From Phycisphaerales bacterium (lineage in GTDB: Bacteria; Planctomycetota; Phycisphaerae; UBA1845; Fen-1342), in assembly GCA_016716475.1 (NCBI GenBank), contig JADJWG010000001.1, positions 1,488,001 to 1,552,000 on the forward strand: 64,000 nucleotides of DNA, in the 5' to 3' direction. The position numbers and the translations under genes were made by a program. The notes below the pieces were generated by a model. That model was not told the origin of the DNA, searched no databases, and saw nothing but the letters and a program-made list of their open reading frames with translations. Within the stretch, counting starts at the first letter, position 1, and the number at the start of each line of letters is the position of its first letter. Of the stretch, positions 16,058-25,226 are shown in pieces.

Positions 16058-17554
16058 ATGCCCCACTCAGCGCCCGACGACCCCAGCTCCGATAGCGCCG
16101 CCGGTGTGTCATACACGGTGCGCCCGCACGCGGGTGGCGCACCGGCCGGGCCCGTCGGGACCGTACCGGCGACAGCCCCACTCGCGGGGAAACGCGCGGC
16201 GCTCACCGCACTGCCGGCCGGGCCGATTCCGTGGCAGGTGCTCATGCTCGCACTGCCCATGCTCGGCGAGCTGTACTTCAATTTCCTGATTGGCTTTGTC
16301 GACACGTTTCTAGCGGGGCGTATCAGCAAGGAGGCCAACGCCGCGGTCGGAATGGCGACCTACGCAAGCTGGTTGCTGACCGTGCTCTTCACGCTGGTCG
16401 GAACGGGGGCCGCGGCGGTGGTGGCGCGCACCACCGGGTCGGGCGAGCATCGCGCCCGCAACCGAGCCGTGAACCAGGCGCTTTTGTTGGCCGGTGCGGC
16501 CGGATTGGCTACCAGCTTGCTGGCGTTCATCTGCGCACCGCTGCTTGCCCAGTTACTGACCCAGACCGTCGAAGCGCGCGGGCTGTGCGAACGCTATCTA
16601 CGGATCGACGCGGGGGGCTACGCGCTGTTGAGTCTGACGGGCATCGGATCCGGCCTGCTGCGTGCGGCCGGCGACACGCGCACGCCGATGCGCATCATGA
16701 TCAGTGTGAACATCATCAACGCTGTAGTGTCGATCGCGCTGGTGCAGGGCTGGTTCGGCCCACCGCTCGGTGCGACCGGCATCGCGCTCGGCACGCTGGT
16801 TGCGCGTTGCTATGGCGGCGTGGCGATGATCGTGGTCATGCTGCGCGGCCCCTGCGGATTCCGGGTCGGTGGGCGGCTGTTGCGACCACACGGACCCACT
16901 CTTCGTCGCATTTTACGGGTGGGCCTTCCGGCCGCCGGGGATGCGGCGGTCATGTCGGCCACGCAGCTCGTCTTCCTTTGGGTGGTGGCCCATACGGCCA
17001 CCGGCGCGGCCGCCACGGTAAACTTCGCGGCCCACACCATCGCGATGCGCATGGAGGCGCTGAGCTTCCTGCCGGCGATCGCCTGGGCGACGGCTGCTGC
17101 GACTCTCGCCGGTCAGCATCTCGGTGCGGGTGCACCGGAACTGGCCCAACGGAGTGTGCGGGCGGCGGTGCGACAGGGTGCGCTGATTTGTGGTGCCGTC
17201 GGACTGGGATTCGTACTCTTTGCCGAAGGCATCTACACGCTGATGAGTGCGGATGCCGAGGTGCGGGTGGTCGGCACACCGGCGTTTCGCCTGCTGGGAC
17301 TGGTGCAGCCGGTGCTCGGCGCGGCCATCATCTACAACGGCGCGTTGCGGGGAATTGGTGACGCGCGTACAACCATGGTGATCTCGTTCATTTCAGGTGT
17401 GGGTCTGCGAGTGCCGGTGGGTTTTGCGTGTGGAATCGGACTGGGCTGGGGACTGATCGGCGCATGGTGCGGAATGTGGGCGGACAATATCGGGCGCTTT
17501 GTGCTGGCCTGGGGTCGCTTCCGACAGGGGGGCTGGCGACATGTCCGGGTGTGA
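16058..17554 (+). CDS. MATE-family multidrug/cation exporter
   Basis: 498 residues. After a 60-residue hydrophilic Pro/Ala-rich N-terminal tail there are about twelve hydrophobic segments in two similar halves, the layout of NorM/DinF-type exporters that use Na+ or H+ gradients. Recognisable family blocks are PMLGELYFNFLIGFVDTFLA in the first helix, the loop AAGDTRTPMRI in the first half and its counterpart RGIGDARTTMVISF in the second half. The location is the inner membrane. The N-terminal tail is longer than usual; no strong Shine-Dalgarno site is near ATG 16058 and a later GTG could be used. A 6-bp inverted repeat (17557-17562 with 17574-17579) follows the stop. Confidence 0.9.
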   Translation: MPHSAPDDPSSDSAAGVSYTVRPHAGGAPAGPVGTVPATAPLAGKRAALTALPAGPIPWQVLMLALPMLGELYFNFLIGFVDTFLAGRISKEANAAVGMATYASWLLTVLFTLVGTGAAAVVARTTGSGEHRARNRAVNQALLLAGAAGLATSLLAFICAPLLAQLLTQTVEARGLCERYLRIDAGGYALLSLTGIGSGLLRAAGDTRTPMRIMISVNIINAVVSIALVQGWFGPPLGATGIALGTLVARCYGGVAMIVVMLRGPCGFRVGGRLLRPHGPTLRRILRVGLPAAGDAAVMSATQLVFLWVVAHTATGAAATVNFAAHTIAMRMEALSFLPAIAWATAAATLAGQHLGAGAPELAQRSVRAAVRQGALICGAVGLGFVLFAEGIYTLMSADAEVRVVGTPAFRLLGLVQPVLGAAIIYNGALRGIGDARTTMVISFISGVGLRVPVGFACGIGLGWGLIGAWCGMWADNIGRFVLAWGRFRQGGWRHVRV

Positions 17555-17950
17555 TGCGCCGGCGTAACCGATTCCGGCGACTAGTGGAGAGCCCCCCGGC
17601 GGCTTGAGTTGGCGCCACTTATCGGACAAACCACGAGTCATGATTACTGGACTTTTGCGGGGCGCCCAAGCATACCTTACCGATACACGCGATCAAAAAT
17701 CCTTTGTGATCCACTGCGGCGGGACTTAGAATGGTCCTATGACTTATTGGCTGAATGCCCAGTCAACCGGTGCAGGCAATTCTTATCGACCTGTTCTGGT
17801 ACGTCGTCCGCATGGTGCGGAACGGGGTGCTTACCGCGAACTGAGTACGAAGCCGCGGCGCGTTGCGAACCGATAGCACACGCGCGCTGGTGTCCCCGTG
17901 TGCTGAACGGGGAGCCCATGTCAAGGGCCGCATGGTCAAAGGAGCAGAAC
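17555..17950 (+). other. 396-bp intergenic region upstream of the secreted protease
   Basis: Long in-frame readings cross this stretch but have no coding look, and I see no gene in it. It holds the promoter at 17704-17732 and a leader of about 210 bases. A 10-mer CTTATCGGAC at 17618-17627 recurs inverted upstream of the other dockerin gene (29575-29584). Confidence 0.5.
17704..17732 (+). promoter_or_regulatory. putative promoter TTGTGA-17-TAGAAT for the protease gene
   Basis: TTGTGA at 17704-17709 and TAGAAT at 17727-17732 are separated by exactly 17 bp. It is the best sigma-70-like match in the gap. Confidence 0.5.
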
Positions 17951-20900
17951 GTGCGCATTCCTGGAGTGGTGATCTGTCTGGCACATGGTGTCGTCTTCGG
18001 CGCCCTATCTCTGGCCGCAGCTACAGCGGCCGCCCATGACAACGTAGCGCTCGCAGCGCCAACGAATCCGGACTATGTCCTGACGCTGGGTGAGCAAACC
18101 TTCGACCCACTGGCAGGCGTGCCCGCGCCCCCGCTGGGGTTGGATCAGACGAGTTCCGGCGGTGACTTGGGACTCGTCCAGTTTGCCGGTCCGACGCAGG
18201 ATGAGTGGCTGCAGGAACTGCAGGCCGCCGGACTGGAGATCGTCCAGTACGTGCACCCCTACACCTACATCGTATGGGGCTCCGCGGGGCAGCGCGCCAC
18301 GCTGAACGGCAGTCACCTGCGCTGGGCGGGTGAGTTCCTGCCGGCGTACAGGTTGTTGCCGCAATTCCGCAATCTTGATGCGACGAGCATTCGGACGGAA
18401 GTGCTGGTAGTCCGGTTTGCCGGCACGGAACACATCGTTCGAGCTCTGGAGCAAATGGGCGCCACCGTGCATGGCTCGGCGGTGCTGAGCCGCGCGTTCG
18501 AGCACGTGGTTTTCGAGTTGCCGGGGGCCTTGCTGCCCGCAGTCGCAAACCTGCCCGGCGTATACACCGTGCAGCCGACACCAACCGACGGCGGTTTGCG
18601 TGGCGAGATGTTCAACCAGGTCTGCGTCAACAACGTCGCGGCGAATAACGCGGCTTATCCCGGCTATGACCTGTGGCTTGCGAGCGTGGGTCTGTCGGGC
18701 GCCGGGGTCGCGATCGCGAACGTCGATGGCGGCGTGTATCAGGGCCACCCGGACCTGGCCGGACGTTTCCTGCCCTGTGTCGGCACCAGTTGCGGTGTTC
18801 CGTCGACGGGGTCGAGTCATGGTACGCACACTGCCGGCACGATGGCCGGCACGGGGGCATCCGGCACGCGCGACGCCTTCGGGTTCCTGCGTGGCCTGGG
18901 TATCGCCCCTGGTGCGAACCTCGTGGAGCAGCTCTACTCGCCGACGTACACCTCGGCCGGCGGCATGCTGACGCTGATGCGTGTTTCCTATGCGAATGGC
19001 GCGCTGCTCTCCGGGAATAGCTGGGGACCGGCAGGTTCACCCCGCGGCTACGACAACCACACAATGCAGTGTGACATCGGCGTCCGTGATACGGACGCAA
19101 ACGTACCGGGTGACCAGCCGCTGACGTATGTCCTGTCGATCATGAACGGCAATGGCGGCACCAGCACACAGGGCACGCCCGACGAAGGGAAGAACCTCTT
19201 CACCATCGGTTCGACCAAGGGACAGAACACGGACGGCTCACAGATCCTTCAGATCAACGACCTGTCCTCGAACACTGCCCATGGACCGTGCCTCGACGGC
19301 CGCAAGATCCCGCACATGGTCGCGCCCGGCTGCCGCATCGACTCGTCGAACTCGACGACCGGTTACGGCCTTTCGTGCGGGACCAGCATGGCTTCACCCC
19401 ACGTGAGCGGTGCTGTGGCCCTGTTCATCGAGTATTATCGCAACCTGGACGGTTACGAAGTCGACCCCTCCCCCGCCTTGATCAAGGCCGCTTTCCTGCC
19501 GGTGGCACACAACCTTGCCGGTTTTCGCGATGCCAACAACGGGCTCCTCGGTGTACCGTTCGACAGCAAGCAGGGCTGGGGCCGGATGAACCTCGCCGCG
19601 GTGGTCACTCCGGAAGTGTCGGTGCGCTACTGGGACAACCCGGTGATCTTCGACAACACCGGCGAGTTCTGGGAGCAGCAGGTCTCCGCGGCGGATCCGA
19701 CCCAACCCATGAAGATCATGCTGGTCTGGACGGATGCGCCCGGGCACGGCCTGGGTGGCAGCACCCCCGCCTGGAACAACGACCTCGACCTCGAGGTCTC
19801 CGCCGGCGCGATCACCTATCGAGGCAATGACTTCGGTGCCAACGGCTGGTCCACGCCCAACGGCGTGAAAGACAACCGCAACAACACCGAAGGGGTGTTC
19901 ATCGGGCCGGCCGCGGACGGGACGTACATGATTCGCGTACTGGCGGCGAACATCTCGTCGGACGGTCTGCCGAACTATGGCGACCTGACGGATCAGGATT
20001 TCGCCGTGGTTTGCTACAACTGCACACTGGAGCCCGGCTTCGCACTCTCGCGACCGGCAGCGCAGGAGACCTGTGGCGGCGGGGCGGTCACCTACACGCT
20101 GCCGATCGTCTCCGTGGCCGGTTTTGATGAGCCGGTGACGGTCACGGTCGAGAACCTGCCGAACGGGACGACTGCATTGGTGACCCCGGCGACCGCTCTG
20201 CCGGGGGAATCGGTTGCGATCGACGTGCAGACCAGCGCAGCCACGCCGGACGGCACGTTCCAGTTCCAGATTGTCGGCACGTCCGGCGAACTGGTCCGGT
20301 CCACGACCACCAGCTTGAAGGTCTTTGCCGGAGTGCCGGCGGCGCCCATTCCAGTCAGCCCGGCGGATGGTGCGATCAACATCGGCATCCTGCCGACGTT
20401 GTCATGGAACGCGGCACCGAACGCGCTGTCACACCAACTTGAAATCGCGACGGATGCGGACTTTGTCCACATCATCCTCTCGATCGATGGATTGACCGAA
20501 GCGAGCTACGCCCTGGGTGAGCCACTCGACCAGGTGGCGCAATACCACTGGCGTGTCCGTTCGGCCAATCCGTGCGGCTACGGCGCGAGCGCCGCGGCGA
20601 GTTTCACAACACAGGCGTTTCCCGCGATCCTGCTGGTCGACGATGACGACAATTCGCCGGACGTGCGGAGCTTCTATGCGACGGCGATCGGAACGCTGAA
20701 TCTCTCGTTCGACGTGTGGGATACGCAGGCCGGACAGAGCGAGCCGTCGCTGGCAGAGATGATGCCTTATGCGCACATCATCTGGTTCTCAGGCGATTCG
20801 TGGGGCGGCACCAGCAATCCGAAAGCCGGCCCCAGTCCGGCCGCGGAAGCCGCGCTAGCGACTCTGCTCAATCGCGGACGCAACGTGATGATCGTGGGAC

Positions 20901-21586
20901 AGGATTACTTCTACGACCGCGGCCTGACGTCGTTCATGCAGAACTACCTCGGTGCGGGTTCCATCCTGAACGATCGTTCGCAAACGTCGGCGACGGGTAG
21001 CGGCGCGGTGTACGGCGGCCTTGGTCCCTATACCCTGTCGTATCCGTTCTTCAACTGGAGCGACGTGGTGAATCCGAATGCACTCGGTGCGACCGCCTTC
21101 ATGGGCGATCAGGGCAGTGCCGCCACCATGGTGGACAGCCCGATCTTCCGCGCGGTTTTCTTCGGCTTCCCGCTCGAGGCCATTGCAACGGCACAAGGTC
21201 GGGCCGCCGTGATGAACACGACGCTCCAGTGGTTCCGGCCTTTGGTCGACTGCAACGGCAACGGATTCAATGACCATGTCGACCTCCTGAACGGAACGAG
21301 TCTGGACCTCAACGGTGACGGCATTCCCGACGAGTGCCAGGCACCGGAGACCTGCCCGGGCGATGCCAACGGTGACGGCGTGGTGAATTTTGCCGATATT
21401 TCACCATTCATCGCGGCCATCAAGGCCGGCAGCGCCGCCAACTGGACCTGCGACCTGCCCGGCGGCTTCGGCCCGTACCTCAACAGCGACACTGACGGCG
21501 ACGGCATGGTGAACTTCGCCGACATCTCGCCGTTCATCGGTCTGCTCAAGGCCCCACCGGCTCCGTGTGTGAGCGCGTGCCCGTAA
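17951..21586 (+). CDS. large secreted subtilisin-like serine protease with C-terminal dockerin-like repeats
   Basis: 1211 residues from GTG 17951, chosen for GGAG 6 bp upstream and a clean signal peptide (RIPGVVICLAHGVVFGALS...AAAHDN); ATG 17918 is an alternative. The S8 triad is complete: Asp259 in NVDGGVYQGHPDL, His290 in SHGTHTAGTMAG and Ser479 in SCGTSMASPHVSG. It is preceded by a roughly 200-residue propeptide-like region. After the protease come a jelly-roll domain (WTDAPG...NDLDLEV), an Ig-like domain, an FN3-like domain and a domain resembling ThuA/glutamine-amidotransferase folds (AILLVDDDDN...MIVGQDYF). At the end are calcium-loop repeats (CNGNGFNDHVDLLNG, LNGDGIPDEC) and two dockerin-like CPGDANGDGVVNFADIS units. 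The protein is probably exported and cell-surface or matrix associated. Its substrate is unknown. Confidence 0.9.
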   Translation: MRIPGVVICLAHGVVFGALSLAAATAAAHDNVALAAPTNPDYVLTLGEQTFDPLAGVPAPPLGLDQTSSGGDLGLVQFAGPTQDEWLQELQAAGLEIVQYVHPYTYIVWGSAGQRATLNGSHLRWAGEFLPAYRLLPQFRNLDATSIRTEVLVVRFAGTEHIVRALEQMGATVHGSAVLSRAFEHVVFELPGALLPAVANLPGVYTVQPTPTDGGLRGEMFNQVCVNNVAANNAAYPGYDLWLASVGLSGAGVAIANVDGGVYQGHPDLAGRFLPCVGTSCGVPSTGSSHGTHTAGTMAGTGASGTRDAFGFLRGLGIAPGANLVEQLYSPTYTSAGGMLTLMRVSYANGALLSGNSWGPAGSPRGYDNHTMQCDIGVRDTDANVPGDQPLTYVLSIMNGNGGTSTQGTPDEGKNLFTIGSTKGQNTDGSQILQINDLSSNTAHGPCLDGRKIPHMVAPGCRIDSSNSTTGYGLSCGTSMASPHVSGAVALFIEYYRNLDGYEVDPSPALIKAAFLPVAHNLAGFRDANNGLLGVPFDSKQGWGRMNLAAVVTPEVSVRYWDNPVIFDNTGEFWEQQVSAADPTQPMKIMLVWTDAPGHGLGGSTPAWNNDLDLEVSAGAITYRGNDFGANGWSTPNGVKDNRNNTEGVFIGPAADGTYMIRVLAANISSDGLPNYGDLTDQDFAVVCYNCTLEPGFALSRPAAQETCGGGAVTYTLPIVSVAGFDEPVTVTVENLPNGTTALVTPATALPGESVAIDVQTSAATPDGTFQFQIVGTSGELVRSTTTSLKVFAGVPAAPIPVSPADGAINIGILPTLSWNAAPNALSHQLEIATDADFVHIILSIDGLTEASYALGEPLDQVAQYHWRVRSANPCGYGASAAASFTTQAFPAILLVDDDDNSPDVRSFYATAIGTLNLSFDVWDTQAGQSEPSLAEMMPYAHIIWFSGDSWGGTSNPKAGPSPAAEAALATLLNRGRNVMIVGQDYFYDRGLTSFMQNYLGAGSILNDRSQTSATGSGAVYGGLGPYTLSYPFFNWSDVVNPNALGATAFMGDQGSAATMVDSPIFRAVFFGFPLEAIATAQGRAAVMNTTLQWFRPLVDCNGNGFNDHVDLLNGTSLDLNGDGIPDECQAPETCPGDANGDGVVNFADISPFIAAIKAGSAANWTCDLPGGFGPYLNSDTDGDGMVNFADISPFIGLLKAPPAPCVSACP

Positions 21587-21615
21587 GGGGACCTTTGACC
21601 AGGTAGGTGTAGCCC

Positions 21616-21653
21616 CCGCGGGCCGGCAATCCCTTGCGGATGCCGGCCCGCGG
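21616..21653 (+). terminator. long perfect GC hairpin after the protease gene
   Basis: A 13-bp perfect stem (CCGCGGGCCGGCA with TGCCGGCCCGCGG) and a 12-base loop, starting 30 bp after the stop. No T-tract follows, but the stem is strong enough to act as a Rho-assisted or RNA-stabilising end. Confidence 0.55.
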
Positions 21654-21667
21654 TCTGCGCCGCCGGC

Positions 21668-21697
21668 TTGGCGCCGATGCGCGCCATGCGCTATACT
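21668..21697 (+). promoter_or_regulatory. putative promoter TTGGCG-18-TATACT
   Basis: TTGGCG at 21668-21673 and TATACT at 21692-21697 with GC just before the -10 box, spacing 18 bp. It would serve the zinc-ribbon gene 124 bp downstream. Confidence 0.5.
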
Positions 21698-21820
21698 CGC
21701 CCGCACCTGTCTACGGCCGCACACGTCCGCGCTGCTGCGGTCCGGCACGGGCCGGGTGCTGGGTTGGACGCAGCGCCCCCCGCTGCCCGTGCGGCGAGCC
21801 ACGCGAGAGGAGCTGAGGCG

Positions 21821-22306
21821 ATGGCCGCTGATGAAGAAACCTTCGCTGCCTGCGAGGCGTGTGGCGCCACGATCTATCCCGAGCATGTGAAGCAGCAGAC
21901 GGCCGGCTCGTTCGAAGGCCGGATGCTGTGTCCGCACTGTTTGCGGGAGCGCCGCGGGGAGTCTGCCATGGGCACGCCGGCCCTGTTGAGTGGGGATGAG
22001 CCGCTCAACGCGGAGCGCAAACCGACTCCGATTCTGAGTTTCGGATCCGGGCTGCCCGGACTGGGTGCGGGTTCGGCGGAGGCCACGAAGTATCGCCGCC
22101 CGCTGCTCAAAGGTTCGCCCCACGCGACTCGTTGCCGGACGTTTCACTGCAAGCTTGCAGATGGGCCGTTAGTGCATATGAACCAGCAGATCAACGAGTG
22201 GGTTGACAGCGACGACGACATCGAGATCAAGTTCGCCACGAGCACCATTGGCGTGGTTGAAGGCAAGCACTCCGATCCGCATTTGATCGTGACCTTGTTC
22301 TATTGA
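21821..22306 (+). CDS. zinc-ribbon protein of unknown function
   Basis: 161 residues from ATG 21821, with a GAGAGGAG region just upstream; longer in-frame starts run through the promoter. Two Cys pairs (CEAC and CPHC, about 27 residues apart) form a likely zinc ribbon at the N-terminus. A Gly/Ser/Pro-rich linker follows, then a compact C-terminal domain beginning CRTFHCKL and ending in HLIVTLFY, where conserved-looking acidic residues (NEWVDSDDDIEIKF) suggest a beta-rich fold. The gene precedes an FAH-family enzyme and rho but has its own promoter. I do not recognise the family. Confidence 0.72.
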   Translation: MAADEETFAACEACGATIYPEHVKQQTAGSFEGRMLCPHCLRERRGESAMGTPALLSGDEPLNAERKPTPILSFGSGLPGLGAGSAEATKYRRPLLKGSPHATRCRTFHCKLADGPLVHMNQQINEWVDSDDDIEIKFATSTIGVVEGKHSDPHLIVTLFY

Positions 22307-22349
22307 GCCGCGGCAACTTGTCCGCAGCACACCCGGAGCCCTTCGCGGC

Positions 22350-23141
22350 ATGAGACTCGCACGCTTCATCAGTTCCGACGGGCGCCTGACCGTCGGACGT
22401 ATCGTGACGGAGACCACCGCCCAGCCCCTCGTGGGCGAGTTGTTCGGACAGCGAACCTTCGCCGATCGAACGGTGAACATCGCCCAACTGCTGCCGCCGA
22501 TTGACCCGCCCAACATCTTCGCAATCGGCCGCAACTACCGTGCGCACGCGGCGGAGACGGGCTCCGAGGTTCCCGAGCGGCCGCTGATCTTCGCCAAGCC
22601 GACGACGGCACTGCTGGCACCGGGCGGTACGATCCGTCTGCCGGCGGCTGCCCCGACACAGGTCGATTTTGAGGCCGAACTGGCCATCATCATCGGGCGC
22701 ACAGCGCGCCACGTACCACCCTCCGCCGCCCTCGATCATGTCCTCGGCTATACCTGCGCGAATGACGTCTCGGCCCGGGATTGCCAGCGGAACGACAAGC
22801 AGTGGACCCGTGCCAAGGGTTTCGACACCTTCTGCCCCCTGGGTCCCTGGCTGGTAACAGTCGAGGCCTTCGACCCCAGTGACTGCCTGGTGCGGAGTCG
22901 ACTGAACGGCACCGAGATGCAGTCCGCCCGCACGAGCGCCATGATCTTTTCGTGCCGGGAACTGATCAGTTACCTTTCTGATCAGTTTACTTTGCTGCCG
23001 GGGACCGTGATCCTGACCGGGACTCCGGAAGGAGTTGGATTCGCACGCACACCACCGGTGTTTTTACAGCCCGGAGACCGGATCGAAGTGGAAATTGAAG
23101 GGATTGGCACGCTCGTGAACACCGTCACAGCAGCGAGTTGA
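22350..23141 (+). CDS. fumarylacetoacetate hydrolase (FAH) family protein
   Basis: 263 residues. The C-terminal two thirds carry the FAH fold signatures: NYRAHAAE, the metal-binding DFEAELAIIIG (Glu-x-Glu), GYTCANDVSARDCQ with a third acidic ligand, and the closing LTGTPEGVGF block. Family members hydrolyse or isomerise C-C bonds in acylpyruvates, hydroxymuconate-type compounds and oxaloacetate in the cytoplasm with Mg2+ or Mn2+. The N-terminal 60 residues match the short cap of the two-domain bacterial forms. Its exact substrate is not predictable; acylpyruvase or oxaloacetate tautomerase activity is the most common in this subgroup. GGAG lies 12 bp before the ATG, rather far. Confidence 0.9.
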   Translation: MRLARFISSDGRLTVGRIVTETTAQPLVGELFGQRTFADRTVNIAQLLPPIDPPNIFAIGRNYRAHAAETGSEVPERPLIFAKPTTALLAPGGTIRLPAAAPTQVDFEAELAIIIGRTARHVPPSAALDHVLGYTCANDVSARDCQRNDKQWTRAKGFDTFCPLGPWLVTVEAFDPSDCLVRSRLNGTEMQSARTSAMIFSCRELISYLSDQFTLLPGTVILTGTPEGVGFARTPPVFLQPGDRIEVEIEGIGTLVNTVTAAS

Positions 23142-23155
23142 GGAAAATCGGGCTA

Positions 23156-23184
23156 TTGTCTGAACCCGCGGGAATCGCTACACT
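23156..23184 (+). promoter_or_regulatory. putative rho promoter TTGTCT-17-TACACT
   Basis: TTGTCT at 23156-23161 and TACACT at 23179-23184, spacing exactly 17 bp, GC before the -10 box. It leaves a leader of about 170 bases before rho, which would suit the transcript-level autoregulation known for rho in other bacteria. Confidence 0.55.
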
Positions 23185-23362
23185 CCTCCTTGTGTTGGCG
23201 TTCTCGGGGACGCAGCGGCGGCCAGTGGGTCGGCGGGTGTTCCTGCTTTCGGGGGAGGGAAAGCTCTTACGGGTTCTCTGAGCTTTCGACGACCGCTTTA
23301 TCCATGGGTTCGTCGTGCGCCGCGCCTGTTGCGCTGGCGGGCGGCGACTTGCAGGAATCTGC

Positions 23363-24610
23363 ATGGCAAAGACCAGGCATTCGGGTGGTCAGGGGCGACC
23401 ACATTCTTCGCGCCGCACCTCTCCCAAACATCGGCGGCCGAACTCCCAGAAGTCTGCGGGCCCGGCCGCGGCACCCTTTCCGCAGGGACCGGGTGAACCC
23501 ATCGGGGTGCAGTCGGGCGTGCTCGAGCTGGACAACCAGGGGGCCGGTTTTCTGCGTTCTCAGGAGCGCAATCTCGCCGTGCGTCCGGATGATCCGTACG
23601 TCTCGCCGGATGCGATTCGCCGATTCTGTCTGCGGGGCGGCGAATGCATCACGGGACAAATCGCGCGAGTCGAGAACAAGGGCAACCGCCGGAGCAAGGT
23701 CAGCCGCATTGACGCGATCGACGGTGTGCCGGCGGGCGAATGGCAGCCGCCGACCCCGCTGAACGAAACCACGGCGGTCGATCCGACCGAGTCGTTGCAC
23801 TTCGATACCCCCGGCGGCCCGGTGACGATGCGGGTGGTCGATTTATTCACGCCGATCGGACGCGGACAGCGCGGGCTGATCGTTGCACCGCCGCGCACCG
23901 GCAAGACGATCCTGCTTCAGCAGATGGCGCACGGCATCGCCGAGAACCATCCGGAGGTGTACATGATCGTGCTGCTCGTTGACGAGCGGCCCGAGGAAGT
24001 CACCGAGATGCGGCGGAACGTCCGTGGTGAAGTCATCGCCTCGAGTAATGACGAGAACATCGCCTCGCACGTGCGCATCGCCCGGCTGGTGAACGAGCGG
24101 GCTCGCCGCCTGGCCGAGCAGGGACGGCACATCATCATCCTGCTCGATTCGATCACGCGGCTCGCGCGGGCCTTTAACTCCAACATCGGCACGAGCGGCC
24201 GCACGATGACCGGGGGCCTCGACATTCGCGCGTTGCAGGAGCCGAAGCAGATTTTCGGCTCTGCCCGGAATATCGAGGGTGGCGGCTCACTGACCATCAT
24301 CGCTTCGGCGCTCATCGAGACGGGCAGCCGGGCGGACGATTTCATCTTTCAGGAGTTCAAGGGCACCGGCAACATGGAGCTGGTGCTGAATCGCGAGCTG
24401 GCAAACCTGCGCATCTGGCCGGCCATGGACCTGAACCAGTCCGGTACGCGCAAGGAAGAGAAGCTGCTCGCGCCTGATACGCTGCGGAAGGTCTACCTGC
24501 TGCGGCGGCAGCTCAACGACCTGCCGCTCGCCAAGCAGATGACGACATTGCTGGACTGGATGGGCCGCTTCAACACGCAGGCGGAGTTCCTCGCGAACCT
24601 GCGCAGCTAG
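23363..24610 (+). CDS. rho: transcription termination factor Rho
   Basis: 415 residues from ATG 23363 with AGGA 7 bp upstream; an earlier in-frame start at 23315 lies in the leader. The N-terminus is a short basic Ser/Pro-rich tail, then the OB-fold RNA-binding domain (GVLELDNQGAGFLRSQERN...PDDPYVSPDAIRRF). The RecA-like motor has Walker A APPRTGKT at 175-182, LLVDERPEEVTEM, the Walker B region IIILLDSITRLARAFN, and the secondary RNA-binding Q and R loop region ending in QEFKGTGNMEL. Rho is a hexameric ATP-driven RNA translocase that ends transcription. Several gene ends in this window have hairpins without T-tracts, which is consistent with Rho doing much of the terminating. Confidence 0.97.
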   Translation: MAKTRHSGGQGRPHSSRRTSPKHRRPNSQKSAGPAAAPFPQGPGEPIGVQSGVLELDNQGAGFLRSQERNLAVRPDDPYVSPDAIRRFCLRGGECITGQIARVENKGNRRSKVSRIDAIDGVPAGEWQPPTPLNETTAVDPTESLHFDTPGGPVTMRVVDLFTPIGRGQRGLIVAPPRTGKTILLQQMAHGIAENHPEVYMIVLLVDERPEEVTEMRRNVRGEVIASSNDENIASHVRIARLVNERARRLAEQGRHIIILLDSITRLARAFNSNIGTSGRTMTGGLDIRALQEPKQIFGSARNIEGGGSLTIIASALIETGSRADDFIFQEFKGTGNMELVLNRELANLRIWPAMDLNQSGTRKEEKLLAPDTLRKVYLLRRQLNDLPLAKQMTTLLDWMGRFNTQAEFLANLRS

Positions 24611-24640
24611 GCGCGCCGCCGGGCGTATCCGGAGACCACC

Positions 24641-25210
24641 GTGGTACTCGGCATCCTCTCTGACACGCACGGGCGGGTGCAGCGGACGGCCGCTGCCTTG
24701 CGCGTGCTGGAACAGTGCGGCGCCACCGTGTTCGCACACTGTGGCGACATCGGGGGACCAGATGTGCTGGAACTGCTCGCCGGACGCCGGGTCTGGCTGG
24801 TGCGCGGAAACACCGACTTCCCCACGCAGCGGGAACTCGAGTACGCCCGGGTGCTGGGGTTGACTCTGGCCGATGCGGCCCCGGCCCGTTTTGAATTGCT
24901 GGGCCGCCACTTCCTCCTATTCCACGGGCACGAGCCGGAGTTTGGCCGCCTCGAGCGCAATCTCCAGCAGACGGGGGCGCGGCCTCCGGGAATGGCGGCG
25001 TGCCACTACATCCTGCACGGTCACACGCACACCCTGCGGGACGAACGGGTCTGCGGCGTACGCCTCATCAATCCCGGCGCGCTCCATCGGGCGCTCGTGC
25101 ACACCGTGGCCACGTTGTCGCTGGAGCAGGATGAACTGCATTTCTGGCGTGTGGACGAGAACGAACCCGCGAACAATTCGCCGGTCGAAGTATCTTCCCT
25201 GCGGCGTTGA
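24641..25210 (+). CDS. YfcE/MJ0936-type metallophosphoesterase
   Basis: 189 residues starting at GTG 24641, 30 bp after rho, with GGAG 6 bp upstream. All binuclear-metal motifs of the calcineurin-like fold are present: SDTHG, AHCGDIG, RGNTD, and HGHTH near the end. The length and the absence of extra domains match the YfcE family of small phosphodiesterases. It is probably cytoplasmic, with Mn2+ in the site. Its natural substrate is unknown; family members cleave model phosphodiesters and some cyclic nucleotides. It may be co-transcribed with rho. Confidence 0.9.
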   Translation: MVLGILSDTHGRVQRTAAALRVLEQCGATVFAHCGDIGGPDVLELLAGRRVWLVRGNTDFPTQRELEYARVLGLTLADAAPARFELLGRHFLLFHGHEPEFGRLERNLQQTGARPPGMAACHYILHGHTHTLRDERVCGVRLINPGALHRALVHTVATLSLEQDELHFWRVDENEPANNSPVEVSSLRR

Positions 25211-25226
25211 CGCGCACCCGCGCGGC

